64,000 nucleotides of DNA, taken from Centropus unirufus. Its lineage: Eukaryota > Chordata > Aves > Cuculiformes > Centropidae. The position numbers and the translations under genes are program-made. The notes under the pieces were generated by a model. That model made no database searches and was not told the DNA's origin. It worked only from the letters and a program-made list of their open reading frames with translations. This document shows, piece after piece, positions 11,987-24,190 of the stretch (its first letter is position 1; every line of letters starts with the position of its first letter). The stretch covers positions 145,073 through 209,072 of the forward strand of contig VYZI01000183.1 in the NCBI GenBank assembly GCA_013397695.1, given 5' to 3'.

Positions 11987-12215
11987 AATTGAAGAAACAA
12001 GTGCAGACCTGAGGAAACAAGTGGTTAGGTTAGAAGAAGAACTGGACCAAGAACGAAAGAAATACACGATGCTGGAGATAAAGCTGAGGAATTCTGAACG
12101 TGCTCGTGAAGATGCTGAGAAGAGAAATAACCTTCTGCAGATGGAAATGGAAGAGTTTTTTTCAACATTAGGGTGTCTAACTGTTGGGAGTCAAAGTGCT
12201 GAAGTCCCAAAGTAG
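11987..12215 (+). CDS. ARHGAP22: ARHGAP22 terminal coding exon (coiled coil, stop)
   Basis: The acceptor is tttaag after a strong pyrimidine tract (11945-11985). The first base completes the Arg codon from the previous exon. The exon encodes IEETSADLRKQVVRLEEELD and then a heptad-rich segment (KKYTMLEIKLRNSERAREDA), followed by EEFFSTLGCLTVG and the end PK before the TAG at 12213-12215. This is the conserved C-terminal coiled coil of the ARHGAP22/24/25 group, which in this family mediates self-association or partner binding. An in-frame ATG at 11976 lies inside the intron and is not a start. Confidence 0.95.
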
Positions 12216-14410
12216 AATGCGCTCATGTACAGCGTAGAAAATTCTGACAAAACCAGTGAAAATGCACATTTTGTTCCAGTATACTCATGTATCATGAGTA
12301 ATTCTACAGTGATTGTGCTCTCCGTGACACTTGCTATGTTATCTTTACATATGCTATAGTACTTGGGCCAGCTGGGAAAGACTGCTGAACTTAAGGCTTC
12401 AGAGTTTAGATGTCAGATTACCAAGAAAGAGTGAGCACCCTCTTTATCTACAAATCAAAAGGTACTACTTTCCATAGCTGTACTGCTGCCATCTTTGGAT
12501 TTACTGCTCCACCCTTTTGCTGACTTAAGGACAACAGAAAGTTCTGCAAGGTGGGTGAGATGGTCAGAACTGATAGACAGGCTGAGCCTGGAGCTGAGCA
12601 CCTTATGTTTAGGAAGACGGCAGTTCCAGCATGTCACCGCATTCAATGTGGTTTCACGTGTGGATTTAATAAGGTGGGTTTTTTTCTCCCCACTGCCTCC
12701 ATAAAGTTTGTTCAAATTTCTTGTTCCTTTAAGTGGCATTATTTTATGACAATAACATGAAAACAAAGTCTACAAATGAGCTGAAGATAACAAAATCTTG
12801 ACAATTCTTTAAAATTGCCCCATACCACCAAACAGTTCTAACTTTTCCCAAAAATGCAGCTTTCTAAACTGCATGCGATTAATAACCATATTGGCCACAC
12901 AAACTCTGCGGAATGTTAAATATGCACATATTGCCCTAGGTATCTGAGGGTTTTGAGCCAAAAAGACAAAAGCCAAAGTATTAGCTGTAAGAAAAAAAAA
13001 CAAACCTCATGAGTTGACAAGACATCAAGGCAGGATAAGATTCTTATCATCAAAAAACCCTCAGCAGTTGGATATGTTTTATCTTTAAAATTTTAATAGC
13101 AAAACCTATGGTAAAAGAAATCAGTGCAATTGGGGGTGGGCAATGTTGAGGGGGAAAGGGTGGGGAATCTATCTTTAACTTTCCCAGGACAATTGACACA
13201 TAGCTGCCTTGTAACATTTCTCATGACACCAGTTCATTTTGTTTTTGTTAGTTCATAGGGAGGTGATAGGACAGGAGGAAGATCGCAGACAACTGAGCAG
13301 CTGAAGTTCATTACTTCTACTAAGGAAAACGTATTAGAATGAAGTTGTAATTTGTAGTAACAAGCTGCCAGGGCTGACTTCCCTTTCCAGAAACTTTTTT
13401 GAGAAGCTCTGCATAAAACTTGTAGTACCCTGAGCCATGTGGAGCCTGCACAGAGAAATTTTTTTTCCACCAGGTTCTGCTGGAACACCGCTTGCCAGTC
13501 CAGCAGTCACAGCACTGTTCGCTCTTTCTTAGTGTGTATCTTCGGTGGCTGAGGCAGCTGGGGAGTCTCAGAGTAAAAAGATTTTTGATGGAAAATTGCC
13601 ACAATAACATGAACTGGATAAAGAGAAAGCATAGACTGTAGCAAAGGTGCTTGCTTTATTTAAGTATTTTTGAAAAAAAATTAAAAAAGTTATCTGAATC
13701 TGTCTTTTCTTACTAGAGAATAATATAATTCATTGTCTGGAAATAACCTTAGAATTGGCTTTTTTATGTACTAGCAGAATATACACTTAAGTACTGACTT
13801 TCTCATCATCTCACAGAAATCCAGGTATTTCAGTGTTTAACCATCTAGAATTTAACTTGTTTCTACCTTCCTGTAACACTTTTCCTTCATATAGAAATGC
13901 AAATCATTTAAAGTGAGCAAAAAGAAACATTTGAACCTAATCTCTCCTTGTTAAGACAAGTCAAGCAAGGTGGCAAAGTAAGCTGGGCAATGCACTAATT
14001 CAGTTATTTTAAATCATATTCCCTTCTTCCCAGAACATCCGGCTGTGGTAGATCCCTTCCCACCCCTGGTAAGGTGCTGTGGGAGGTACCTGTGCCTTCA
14101 ACAGGAGCAGCCTGCCACCTGCAGGCAGCAGCATTGCCAGCAACATCTGTTCTGCCTTTGCCCTTTTTATTAGCGAAAGTCACAATTGACCCTGCAAGGA
14201 ATATTACGGCCTGTTTAAAAAACTGCAGTATTAAGACGCATAACGTGAGAAGCAACTGTTGTAACAATGATTTTGAGCTGGAACAGCACTGTGGCTTAGG
14301 CAACGTTAAACACTCTGCTAGGCATCACAAAATAAACCTTTATATTAGAGAGTGGCCTGAACTGGGCTGCAAGTAATTCTCTGCAGTTAGGACAAGACTG
14401 GTGAAATAAA
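12216..14410 (+). other. Probable ARHGAP22 3' UTR, end not defined
   Basis: Non-coding DNA follows the ARHGAP22 stop with no splice-linked continuation. Candidate polyadenylation hexamers on this strand are ATTAAA at 13680-13685, AATAAA at 14331-14336 and AATAAA at 14405-14410. None is followed by a clear GU-rich element, so the transcript end is uncertain. Confidence 0.35.
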
Positions 14411-16186
14411 GTTCCCACTACCAGAGGCATTCGATCCAAGACCTAGTAGCAACCAAGTTATTTTAATAGTCTCTTTTATTCCTACCCCCAGCATGGGTGG
14501 GTACCTCTCACTCTATCCATCCTGACAGCCCACATCACTTCCACTGTTCATGCACGCAGGAGCTGATGCTCTATCAGGTGCAGACTATGCCCTCTGGTTC
14601 TGCAAAATTTAGAACTGAGCCATGCTCACTAAGAGCATAAAGGATACATATGCAAGACTAACAGGACCACTGGGCAACTCTCAGTAAAATCAAATGCAGC
14701 TGAAAATCTAAATATCCTTTAACTACTTAAAACTAGGTAAGTGCTGCATTTAGGAGAACTGGGGAACAAACTCACCTATCCCAAATCTTCAGCTCCCAGA
14801 TAGGATCATCCATCATCTATGCAGCACAGCATAATCTTAATCTGGCATGCAGTATAGAATGCCTTCCTCTCCTCAGTGTCACAAGTGAAATTGTATCCAC
14901 TGAAAGCTATTCTTGGCACTAACCTTTTCCCAGTTGACTGTTGTGCTCCAGGAACAAATACCATTGCTCCTGTTCATGGGGAACGTATTTCATGTCCTTT
15001 TGGAGATGATCCACTGCAGTAAATAAAGCCTGCAAGAAACTACAAACTACTCAGTTCATGCTGAAATGTGTCACGGTAGGAGGTTGTCCATAAAGCACAG
15101 CAACAGGATAATGTTAATTTCCCATCATGGACAATTGTGCAAGAAATGGAAACGTTCTTGCACTGTTGCACACAACCTTATGTAATGCTATGCTCTAACT
15201 TATGGAAGGCAATACACACGTCCCTAGTTTTATCTGCTGGTTCTGCACTCTTTCCTGCCATTTTGTTTGCATAAAAAAAATTTCACTGAAAGAAACCCAA
15301 CGTAAGTGCATAGTTGCAAAAAAATCCAAACAAGGAGCATTCCAGAAGAGCAAAACCCTTCCTATAGGTCTCCATGGTATTTCTACTAGAAAAAGGAAAA
15401 TTACTAACAATGGCTTCCTGAATTTTCTACATTCACCAGCAGGTTCTATCTAAACCAGCAGCACGATGGCACATTTTGGCTCTGGTTGGAAGTCACACAC
15501 AGGCAAATCCCTGGCAGAGTCAAGACTGTGGGCTGTCTCAGGCCTTACTATGAATTGATATATTACTTGGAACCAGCTACATTTTTGTGCCAACATCAAA
15601 AATAGCATTTCTGAGCCATGCCAAGTTCTTAGAAGAGAACTTTCACACCTGCTGCAAGGAAACCAAGCAGGCTGCAATGTACCTCTCCCTCAAAAATGTA
15701 GGGAGTGGAACAGCACGCTGACATGTGCAACTTAAGGCATCTGGAGTCTTCCTCTGAAGAAACACTGAATCTGCTGGAAATGAAGGCAATGAAATGCATT
15801 ACGTTAGGACTTAGCCCCACTGCGGAGGTGCCAGTGCAGGAAGTGTTCCTGGTATCCGTTAGCGCTCCTGCAAGAGCTCTTCAGCAGTCAGACCCTTCAG
15901 GCTTCTCTGAGATTCAGTTCTGAGGATTTTGCTTTCACACACCAGACAGCCCATGGCTTACCTTCTGCAACACAACTTCTCAACAACTCCTTTTCCAGCA
16001 GAGAAGGTGGCTAGATTTGGCAGCAAGGAAGTAAGAACAGATTCCTAACAGTCACAAATACACTTGGTATTAACAGTCTTTGGCACAACCAAAGTCCATG
16101 GGAACAGAGAAATGGAAGAAACATGTCACTTTGTCCACTAGCGAGCTCACACACAGGACAAGGCTTTAGGCACCACTAAAACCAGA
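14411..16186. other. Intergenic region between convergent genes
   Basis: Lies between the probable ends of the ARHGAP22 and MAPK8 transcripts. No conserved open frame, repeat or RNA gene was seen. Either 3' UTR might extend into it. Confidence 0.5.
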
Positions 16187-16192
16187 TTTATT
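16187..16192 (-). terminator. Candidate MAPK8 poly(A) signal
   Basis: TTTATT on the + strand reads AATAAA on the MAPK8 strand. It is followed after roughly 25-35 nt by a GU-rich stretch (CTTGTCCTGTGTGTGAG), the usual arrangement of a strong polyadenylation site. It would give a 3' UTR of about 5.2 kb, long but plausible for MAPK8. Another AATAAA lies at 16318-16323, and others such as 20618-20623 could serve shorter forms. Confidence 0.45.
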
Positions 16193-18736
16193 CTGAGGAA
16201 GGACTGATGCTACTAAGACCCCAACCTAGGCCGTATTAGGAAATCCATATGAAATTGGTTCCAGCCTAGCAATGAAGAAACACTAAATGCATAATGGGCA
16301 AACTTTTTTTTTTCTTTTTTATTTAAAATATCATTATAACCAATTGACAGACTAGATAACAATGTATACATTCCAGTGGTGCACATGTAATGACCTATGG
16401 CATGAATGAGTAAAAAAACCACAATGTTCTCAGTAATGCCCCACCAACAGCTTATTTGGAGGGAATAAAGGAAAAGCAGGAAAAGGTATCAAATGTGGGG
16501 AATAAAAAAAAAATTATAGTTTCTTGGTATTTTTAATGGTGTATCCCACCCTTCATATTTTCTTGGGAAAAAATAAAATTAAGGATATACTTCAAAAGGG
16601 GCAGAAGGAATGGTCACAGTAACTAGGGTTTTCTTGTCAACTTTAGTAATAAAAGTTAAAGAACTCTCAAAAATAGACTAGATATTGGGCCTACAAAAGT
16701 AATTCATCTGTATGCAAAGCTTACCAAGAATTAGTCCTTTTGTAAAATGTAAAGGATGAGTTGACATTACTAGTAAGCTATTTTCACCTACAAAACCAGC
16801 TATTTTCACCAAAACAATAATAAAATCACCAATTTCCAGCTAACACTATATTCTAGATGTACATTATTGTACACAAGCTATATATTACACATGAACATCT
16901 TACGTGAAATATTTAAGAAACATACTTACTGATATTGTCTCAACATTGGCCAATATAATTATTTTTCTAAAGGAAGTGTATTTTTCTATTCACATTCAGT
17001 GTAGTTCCAAGAGCAAGGGTTAGCTTCGTTTACTTAAGAAACATAGAAAGTTTGTGTGAGGTAGTTCAAGAAAACCTAGCTTAAATTTTTAACTGCAAAA
17101 GTAGAAACACAATGTGATCTGATTCATGACACATTTCTGTAACACAGAGATATCTAAAGAGGAGAAAGGAGTGAAGCACATCACTGAAAATACTACTTTT
17201 ATCCAGTGCCCTTGACTAAGAATAAATAAACTTAATTGAAAATTTGGGTATGCAGTAGAGTCTCAGCACATTTTTTCATTAAAACCCTCTTTCTAGTCCT
17301 CCTGAAAAATGCAGACAGCTCTCTGCCAACTCCAGCTCTCTGGCTAAATACATATGAATGAAGAAATTGTTTTCCTATCAAAATGTAACACTATGGTCAG
17401 TCAGCTGTCAACAGCAAATAAAAAAATATCTAGAAATAGTAATTCACTTCCTTAGCAACTTAAATTAGGAACATGAAATGTAAGCTGAACTGTCTTCTTC
17501 CAATCCCTCTATAATCAAGAAACAATTAATGTCATATGCTTTTGATTACTGGCTGTGTAGGAACTATTCATTTGCACTAGATTTTTGATCTTTTCTTTCT
17601 GCAATGTTGCAATGAATGTCACATACATTAATGCAGCATTATCCTACTCATGCAAATGCCTATCGAGGTGCTCAATTTTTGCTGTCTAATGAAATAGCTT
17701 ATGTTCAGAGAAGCATTTTCCATAAACCAAAGCCGCATCAGTAACATCTGACTGACTTGGGTACTGGGGCAGCAGAGGGTGCTACTGCCACAAGTCCAGC
17801 TCACTCACCATGTCCTCTCCTAAATTCATTCTGTGTGCTGGTGGAGGGGCTTATTGAAAAAATTATGTTATCTTTGTATCCAGCTGGAATTCCTACCCAG
17901 AAAGATAGTATTGCATGTAACATGGTAAGGTTCTTCAAAACTAAAAAGGCAAAGGCACACAGCACCTATACAGCGAGAGTGCCTTGGCTGTTCAGCTTAG
18001 CAGAATGAATGCAGTAGAAGTGACCTGGTAAGTCAGGCTGGTCTAAGGTTGTTCAGCTGATGGGTACTATGGCAATCCAGCTTCTCACACACACTAACAC
18101 ACAAACACCCTCAAGTCTGACTCCATTGTCTTACATCAACAAAAGTCCTCCCAATGCAGAGGTGCTGCACACAGTAAAGGTACTCATTCCCCATGCCTTC
18201 TATTTTCAATTCTGGGAGAACCTACTTGTTACAAAAGGAGAGGAGCTACCTTATCCTTGATGCGTGCCACAGCTCTGACCAGAGAAGGTGAAAATTAATC
18301 TCGTAAGTATTGCCCAACTTTTAACCTCACCTGGCATAAGAAAACAAACAGGTCACTGTAATTAAATCCCTACCAACTTCCGAGGGTTGGAATGGCCCTA
18401 GAAGAGGAAAGGTGCATGCACTTTAGTGAAGCCTGTTGTCATGAGAAGATTTTCGAATCTCAGACTAAAATAATGCTTAATATTTTTAAGAATACAATTG
18501 TACATTAGATTCGATAGTACATGATCTAACAACATAATAGACAAGACAGCTGAACTCTAGCTACCCGTTTGTTCGCTCTCTGTGGCAGTGTACATCTATC
18601 TATGAAATAATATTATATTTCAACAAATAAAACAGGAACCTAAGAGTAGCATGTTGTTGTGATGATTTGGGTTACTGAATCAGATTTGTCTTTGAACTTT
18701 GCTATCACTTTAATTTGCTCAAAATGCAAGCAACTG

Positions 18737-18757
18737 CCCCTCCTCCCGCCCCCCCCC
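18737..18757 (-). other. Canonical G-quadruplex motif in MAPK8 3' UTR region
   Basis: On the - strand it reads G9-C-G3-AGGA-G4, which supplies four runs of at least three G with short loops. It is far more G-rich than the AT-rich surroundings. Confidence 0.6.
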
Positions 18758-21363
18758 GGAAAAGGACACTGCTATGAAGATGGTGCCAAAAGTGAACTCC
18801 ACATTCCCACAGGCAAAGCTCTGAGCTTACTGAAACAATCCCTCTAAACATAGCTCACTTACACTGCAATGGGTTGCAGTGGACAGTCCCACTCATTCAT
18901 CAACCTTACCTTAACAGAAGAAAAGCTCAATTCCTTTTAGAGCTGATGAACTCAATGAAGTCACTATTGATAGCACATTGCAGTAAAAGACTAGTAACTG
19001 CTTTACTCCATTTTAAAAGTCATTTTTCTTTAGGACACTGGAAAGTGATAGCAAAAATAATTTTAAGGTTCCAAAATATTTCAGTCAACACTGCAATCCA
19101 CAGGGGTCCAAAATAAATTTGAGCATGAATTGCATTTACCAAATTCTCCTTTTAACAGCACTTACAGGCATCAGAAGTTCATTTTGTTAGTCTTAGCTTC
19201 ATTACAGTGGGCTGACCACAATATCACCTGACCCTATATAACAATGGAGTACTGCTGTATGACCAAAAATTTTGGATTAATTCACAGGTTAAACTTTTTA
19301 TCAAAGTTACAAAATAATCTATTTCCATGGGTCTCTGTTTAACTTGAGCAGATTTCCTATGTTCCAGTCCGAGATGAATCCAAACATGTCCTGCCTATTC
19401 TGAGGTAATATACAATTTGGCAGGATCCTGTTAAAGTAATTGCCTTAACAAATGTGGTCTAGAAAGGCAATATTGAAATATTACGATACAAGTGAGAAAA
19501 GCAAAATTATACACACACAGCACTTACCAGCAGTCTAGCCAGGCCATGAAGAAACTGTGCAGTTAATCAATTTAGTCACCTTTGAGACATTACATTTCCT
19601 TGTAACCCTGTATGCTTTTCAAAAAGAGATGTTTAATATTGAAAGCATTACTATCACTTCTAGTTCTCTGAAACTTACTGCTAAGACAAATTTCTCTCTT
19701 TCAAGTAGAACTTCAAAAAGATACCTATGTAACCCAACAAGCAGAAGGAACCACACTGAAGACCATCAGTCATTCCTGGACGACCTCTGTAGCCAGTTAC
19801 ATGATCTGCTTATGCTCTGTGCCTGCCAAGACTTCTGCAATTTTTATGCTCATTTTTGTGAGCATTGCTTAATTTAAATCCCTCTTAACATTCTAATTCA
19901 CTACACAATATGCACCTACACAAGGCAATCAATTATACAGCCTAGCTTCACTAAAAATCTGCATTTTCCAAAGGAATAAATTCTGAATAACCAACTCATA
20001 CATAAACTTAGGTCAGTTATACATAAATCATTCTGTAAATATAAAATGTAAACAGTTAAAATACTTCTGTGAGGAGCAGCACCATTTTACATGACTATTT
20101 AGTAACTGTTCTATATATTTCAATATATCTTTTGTTTAAAAAATGTATTGAAGCCTGGTGCTTCAGTGCTGAAAACTACTGAATATTTATAACTTAAAAT
20201 GAACCATTAAGATTTCTGCTAAACTGGTCTCATGGCAAAATAAAAGAGAAACATTAATTTATACAGCACTACTTCTCCCTCCTTTGGATGGCATATATTG
20301 CTCACTTTAATGCATTAGTTACAGAAATCCTGAGGTTCTCCTACCACTTCATGTTTTTTAGTGATCAGTTACTTTTGGTGGTGAAAGAATAGCTGAAGTT
20401 TTGCCCCTATCGCATTCATGTCGTGTCCTCTTCTACCAAAAAAAAAAACCAAACTCACCTTAGTAGACAACACCAGTATGAAACAAAACTCCCAAGAACC
20501 ACATACTACATGAAAGTATAGATACAGCATATTCATTTTCCCTGTTGGCAGTCTAGACATCCTGGACACACTTTGTTTTTCGTGTACAAAAACAGGCTAC
20601 AAGCTAGAAGTAAACTGTTTATTTGCATTGAAATGTATTATTCATGAAGTATCCTTGTGTTTTATGGTGATCACAAGATTTGGCAAGCCACAACTCTGCA
20701 GAAAACATCACATTATTTTGTTAGGGCTAGATATTTCTGCAGCTTTGAAGATATGCTTCAAAGTTTGTCAAACCATGCAGATGAGGGGTCCTTTGCAAAG
20801 GACTATATACTGTTCCTTTAAAAAAAAAGGTCACTAATTGTAGCTTTTGTTGAAATATTCTAGGCAAGTGGCCAAAATAAGACAGGATTTTGTTCCCTGT
20901 CACCACCACAGCAGCATGCCCTAAACTCAAGCTGACTGCATTGAATTCTCTCCCTCATCCTGGACACAGACATATCACCAAGCATAAAACTTTGAAGGAT
21001 ATCATGAACAAAACATCTAGAATAAACTCTAATTAAAAAATCGAAAACCTATAAAATCTTAAATAATCCATTATATGGTAATGACCACAACGTTAATATG
21101 TGCTTTGATAAAACAAATCTTACAAATTCAGTAAAAAAAAGATCAGCAGCATAATAGTAAAGCAAATATGCAGATTTTAAAACCACAATAAAAATTATCA
21201 TGTTTAATATTTTACAGTTAATTACAGCAAAAAAGGTGGCTGCTTTTAACACAACTTACAGTTTAAAATTACAGCACTTCATGATGAATTCTACGATTAT
21301 TTTTGAAAAAACACTCAAAAATACCACCAAATTTTAAAGGTGCCCTATTAATGACTAAAAGGA

Positions 21364-21380
21364 CCCCCCTCCCACCCCCC
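21364..21380 (-). other. G-rich run just after the MAPK8 stop
   Basis: On the MAPK8 strand it reads G6-T-G3-A-G6, starting 14 nt after the long-form stop codon. It is capable of guanine-quadruplex formation, at least with two tetrads. It lies in the 3' UTR of both forms. Confidence 0.6.
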
Positions 21381-21394
21381 AAAAGACCAAGTAG

Positions 21395-21540
21395 TCATCT
21401 ACAGCAACCCAGAGGTCCCGCTGAGGTTTCTAGACTGCTGTCTGTATCAGAGGCCAATGTTGGATCTGTTGACATTGAAGACACATCATTGACAGATGAC
21501 GATGAAGATGGATGTTGAGAGCCATTGATCATTGCTGCAC
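21395..21540 (-). CDS. MAPK8: MAPK8 last coding exon, long-form C-terminus
   Basis: Using the distal acceptor (CAG at 21541-21543) the frame reads G-AAMINGSQHPSSSSSVNDVS, then SMSTDPTLASDTDSS, and ends ETSAGPLGCCR before the TGA at 21395-21397. This is the p54-type tail of JNK1 (47 codons after the split Gly, plus stop). The tail is Ser-rich and outside the kinase fold. Relative to the human tail as I remember it, differences are few (AAM for AAV, ETS for EAA). Confidence 0.95.
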
Positions 21541-21545
21541 CTGTG
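21529..21545 (-). CDS. MAPK8: MAPK8 last coding exon, short-form C-terminus (AQVQQ)
   Basis: Using the proximal acceptor (CAG at 21546-21548) adds five bases, CACAG, and shifts the frame. The preceding exon's last G then gives Ala-Gln-Val-Gln-Gln and a TGA at 21529-21531. This is exactly the known p46 JNK1 ending, so both tails are encoded by one exon with tandem acceptors 5 nt apart. Confidence 0.93.
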
Positions 21546-22137
21546 CTGAGAAACAAAACAGCAAATCAGTTGCAGATACAGTTGCATGGTTCAGTACTTG
21601 CATTGGTCTGTCTCTTCCTGGTAGTCATTACTTTCCCCTGTTTTGGCAAGTTTGCAGAGATAAGTCTCAAAGTAAATAAACCTCTGTAAAGTAAATAAAC
21701 AGCTGTCCAACCTTTACCATCGCTGTTCAACAGCTCAATGGAGTCCTATCAATGGTCAGTTATTGGGCACATTTTTCTCTAAAAGGTGGGATGAGTTTCT
21801 GAAAATGCTGTTATTTTGCAACGTAGAAATGCTGTTTCATTACTACACAGATGTAAGTAGTGGTTTTTTATATATATAGTTGAAACTAAAAGCTATGTGT
21901 TACACATCTAACCCAGAGTACCAGTATACAACAGAGGAAATTACCAGATTAATAAAAAGATATCAACCTCATACTTTCCATTCAAATAAGCAGTAGCTCA
22001 AAGAGAGTTCAAGAGTCTGTTTGGTCATTTAAGAGCCTTATTTTTTAGTTAGATTACTCTGGATGTCTTGAACAGCTTTACTCCCTCCTGACTTATAACT
22101 GAATGTAGCTTTGTACTGTGCTTTTATTGTAACCAAC
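21546..22137 (-). other. MAPK8 intron 10
   Basis: Short intron between exon 10 and the tandem acceptors. It contains the duplicated 11-mer agtaaataaac near 21671-21701 and nothing else recognised. Confidence 0.85.
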
Positions 22138-22215
22138 CTAAAGGGGCTGGTTGTCCACGTATAACCCCATTCTTGGTTCTCTCCTCCAGGTCCATGACTT
22201 CCTTGTATATCAATT
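22138..22215 (-). CDS. MAPK8: MAPK8 coding exon 10
   Basis: The 78-nt exon has acceptor ttttcag and donor gttggt. It encodes ELIYKEVMDLEERTKNGVIR followed by GQPAPL, the helical C-terminal extension after the kinase lobe. It ends with one base of the codon that becomes Gly (long form) or Ala (short form). The donor GTTGGT is weak, which may help the alternative use of the next acceptors. Confidence 0.96.
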
Positions 22216-22275
22216 CTGAAAATACAGAAGGAAGGCAAAAAATGAATTTGCAAATCCAAGACTGGGTTGATAAGA

Positions 22276-22663
22276 CACAGAATCACAGAATGGTTTGAGT
22301 TGAAAGGGATCTCGGAACCCATCCAGTTCCACACTCACCATGGGCAGGGACATAGCCCATAAGATCAGACTGACCCAAGTCCCAATCCAACTTGGCCTTG
22401 AACACTTCCAGGGAGGGGGCATCCACAACTTTCCCGGGCAACCTGCGCCAGTGTCTCACAACCCTCATCGTGATGAATTTCTTCCTACTGTCTAGGCTAA
22501 ATCTTGCCCTCCAATTTTAAGCCATTCCCCTCATCCTATCACTACATGCCCTTGTGAGAAGTCCCTCCTTGTATGCACCCTTCAAGTACCAAAGGCCACT
22601 ACTAGGTCTCCTCAGGGTCTTCTGTTCTCCAGGCTGAACAACCCCAACTCTCTCAGCCGGTCA
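22276..22663 (-). mobile_element. CR1 retrotransposon in MAPK8 intron 10
   Basis: Begins on the + strand with CACAGAATCACAGAATGG, the reverse complement of a CR1 3' end. It continues with catccagttccac, ttggccttgaacacttccag and the RT-end blocks. It is in the same orientation as MAPK8, 5'-truncated and decayed. Its 3' end lies about 60 nt upstream of the exon 10 acceptor. Confidence 0.93.
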
Positions 22664-24007
22664 TCTTTCTTTAAAATGTACATTTAAATTTAATAGGTTT
22701 ATTACTGTTCAGAATTATTTTTGAACAACAGGATGTAGGCTACAGAATCACTGGCAAGTGATATAAAAATGCAGACATCTTTTCTGTTAGAGCTACAATG
22801 ATCTAACACTCTCAAGAACACACCGACATTGCCAAGACACTTTTGTTCCGGCTGCTTGTTTAACCTGAGGTTAAATTGAATTTAATAACCACTCAGTTTT
22901 ACCAGTGGCTTCATTGATACTAATAAATTCAATCAAAAGTCTTCAATGAAACAGCTAGGAACAAGCCCAAAAAAGCATTGCCATCCTCCTGACACACTTG
23001 GCATTTTAATTTTGTGATTAAATTTGCTCCGTAACAACACCTAAAGGTTCCGTTAGATGCAACATTTGGCATATAAGAAGCCACTCTACATAAAAGCTGC
23101 AACTTGATCTTCCAGTTACTGAGGTCCCTCATCCTTACACGGGTTAGGAATGGTTGTAACATGAATCATACATCCTGTGAACTGAGCAGAATGTTTCTTG
23201 CTAATGACAGCTTATTACCTACAAAAGACTTCAGCTGTGAATTTACAGAAGTAACACAGAATAAAAAAGACTAAACCTGTAAAATGCAACTCAAAAACTC
23301 ACTGTTATAAATACTGCTTATCTGTCACTGGAAAACTACTGCAATGTACAAACAGTTTGAGGGAAAAAAGCATTTAAGAATTGTAATTTCAAGGGCTGTG
23401 GAACGCTCAAAATAAGCTCAACATTGCTTGAAATATTTATCCTCGACACATCTGCTTCAAAAGGGAAATAACTTGGCTGGGAAAGAGGATGGCAAGAGGA
23501 TTTCCACAGTGCTCCCTATGTCTGCATTTACAAGTGAAACTCAGCTTCTGATAGAGGGTGACTTAGAAGTGTGATAGTACTATATTTTACAGGCTTGTGT
23601 CCATTAAGAGCCAACACAATGAAACTGTCAAAAATGATTCATGAAACGTTTTTCCTGTGAGATAAAGAGGCTACAGATATCCAATATCCCTTCCTAGACT
23701 TTTTCAGAATGAAGTATTAGATTGCTAAATGCACTTACCTCTTGTTTCAATGTAACATTTATAGCCTGCACAGTAATCTGGATTGGCATATATTCTTAGT
23801 CTGAGAGCCTCTGCAGTAACACCACACCTTTTAGAAGTGGTTTCAAAATGAAGCACAAGTTTCACAAGTAACAAAGGTGTACCCCATATACATTATCATT
23901 TCACACACCACTTATGACCAGGAGATACAGATACTAAAGCAGTACTGAACACGAAAAATCAAGACTGTGAAGCACCAATCCATTCCAGTGCCATTTCAAG
24001 GAGTTTA

Positions 24008-24190
<183 letters not shown>

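Larger units (their letters stand above)
1343..12215 (+). other. ARHGAP22: ARHGAP22 gene, 3' part (four coding exons)
   Basis: Overview of the + strand gene. Four exons join in frame (74 + 122 + 907 + 229 nt) to give 443 residues plus a stop codon. The order is the C-terminal half of a RhoGAP domain, a long Ser/Pro-rich linker and a C-terminal coiled coil. The blocks KRVQTLPPWKYSFRQ, LRGHRRTASGERVKDS, QRLSTYDNVP and CPACRASDSSA identify ARHGAP22 rather than the paralogues ARHGAP24 or ARHGAP25. From knowledge of the family, the protein stimulates GTP hydrolysis by Rac-type GTPases, is recruited by an N-terminal PH domain and acts on cell shape and migration. The PH domain and the arginine finger are encoded upstream, outside the window. 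Convergent neighbour: MAPK8, which is also the neighbour in mammals. Confidence 0.95.
16193..21394 (-). other. MAPK8: Probable MAPK8 3' UTR
   Basis: AT-rich, repeat-free sequence after the MAPK8 stop codon, with many ATTTA-like and polypyrimidine stretches but no open frame of note. Freedom from CR1 over 5 kb, in a window otherwise dotted with CR1, fits a constrained UTR. It contains two G-rich runs (18737-18757 and 21364-21380 on this strand). Extent inferred from the candidate poly(A) signal. Confidence 0.5.
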
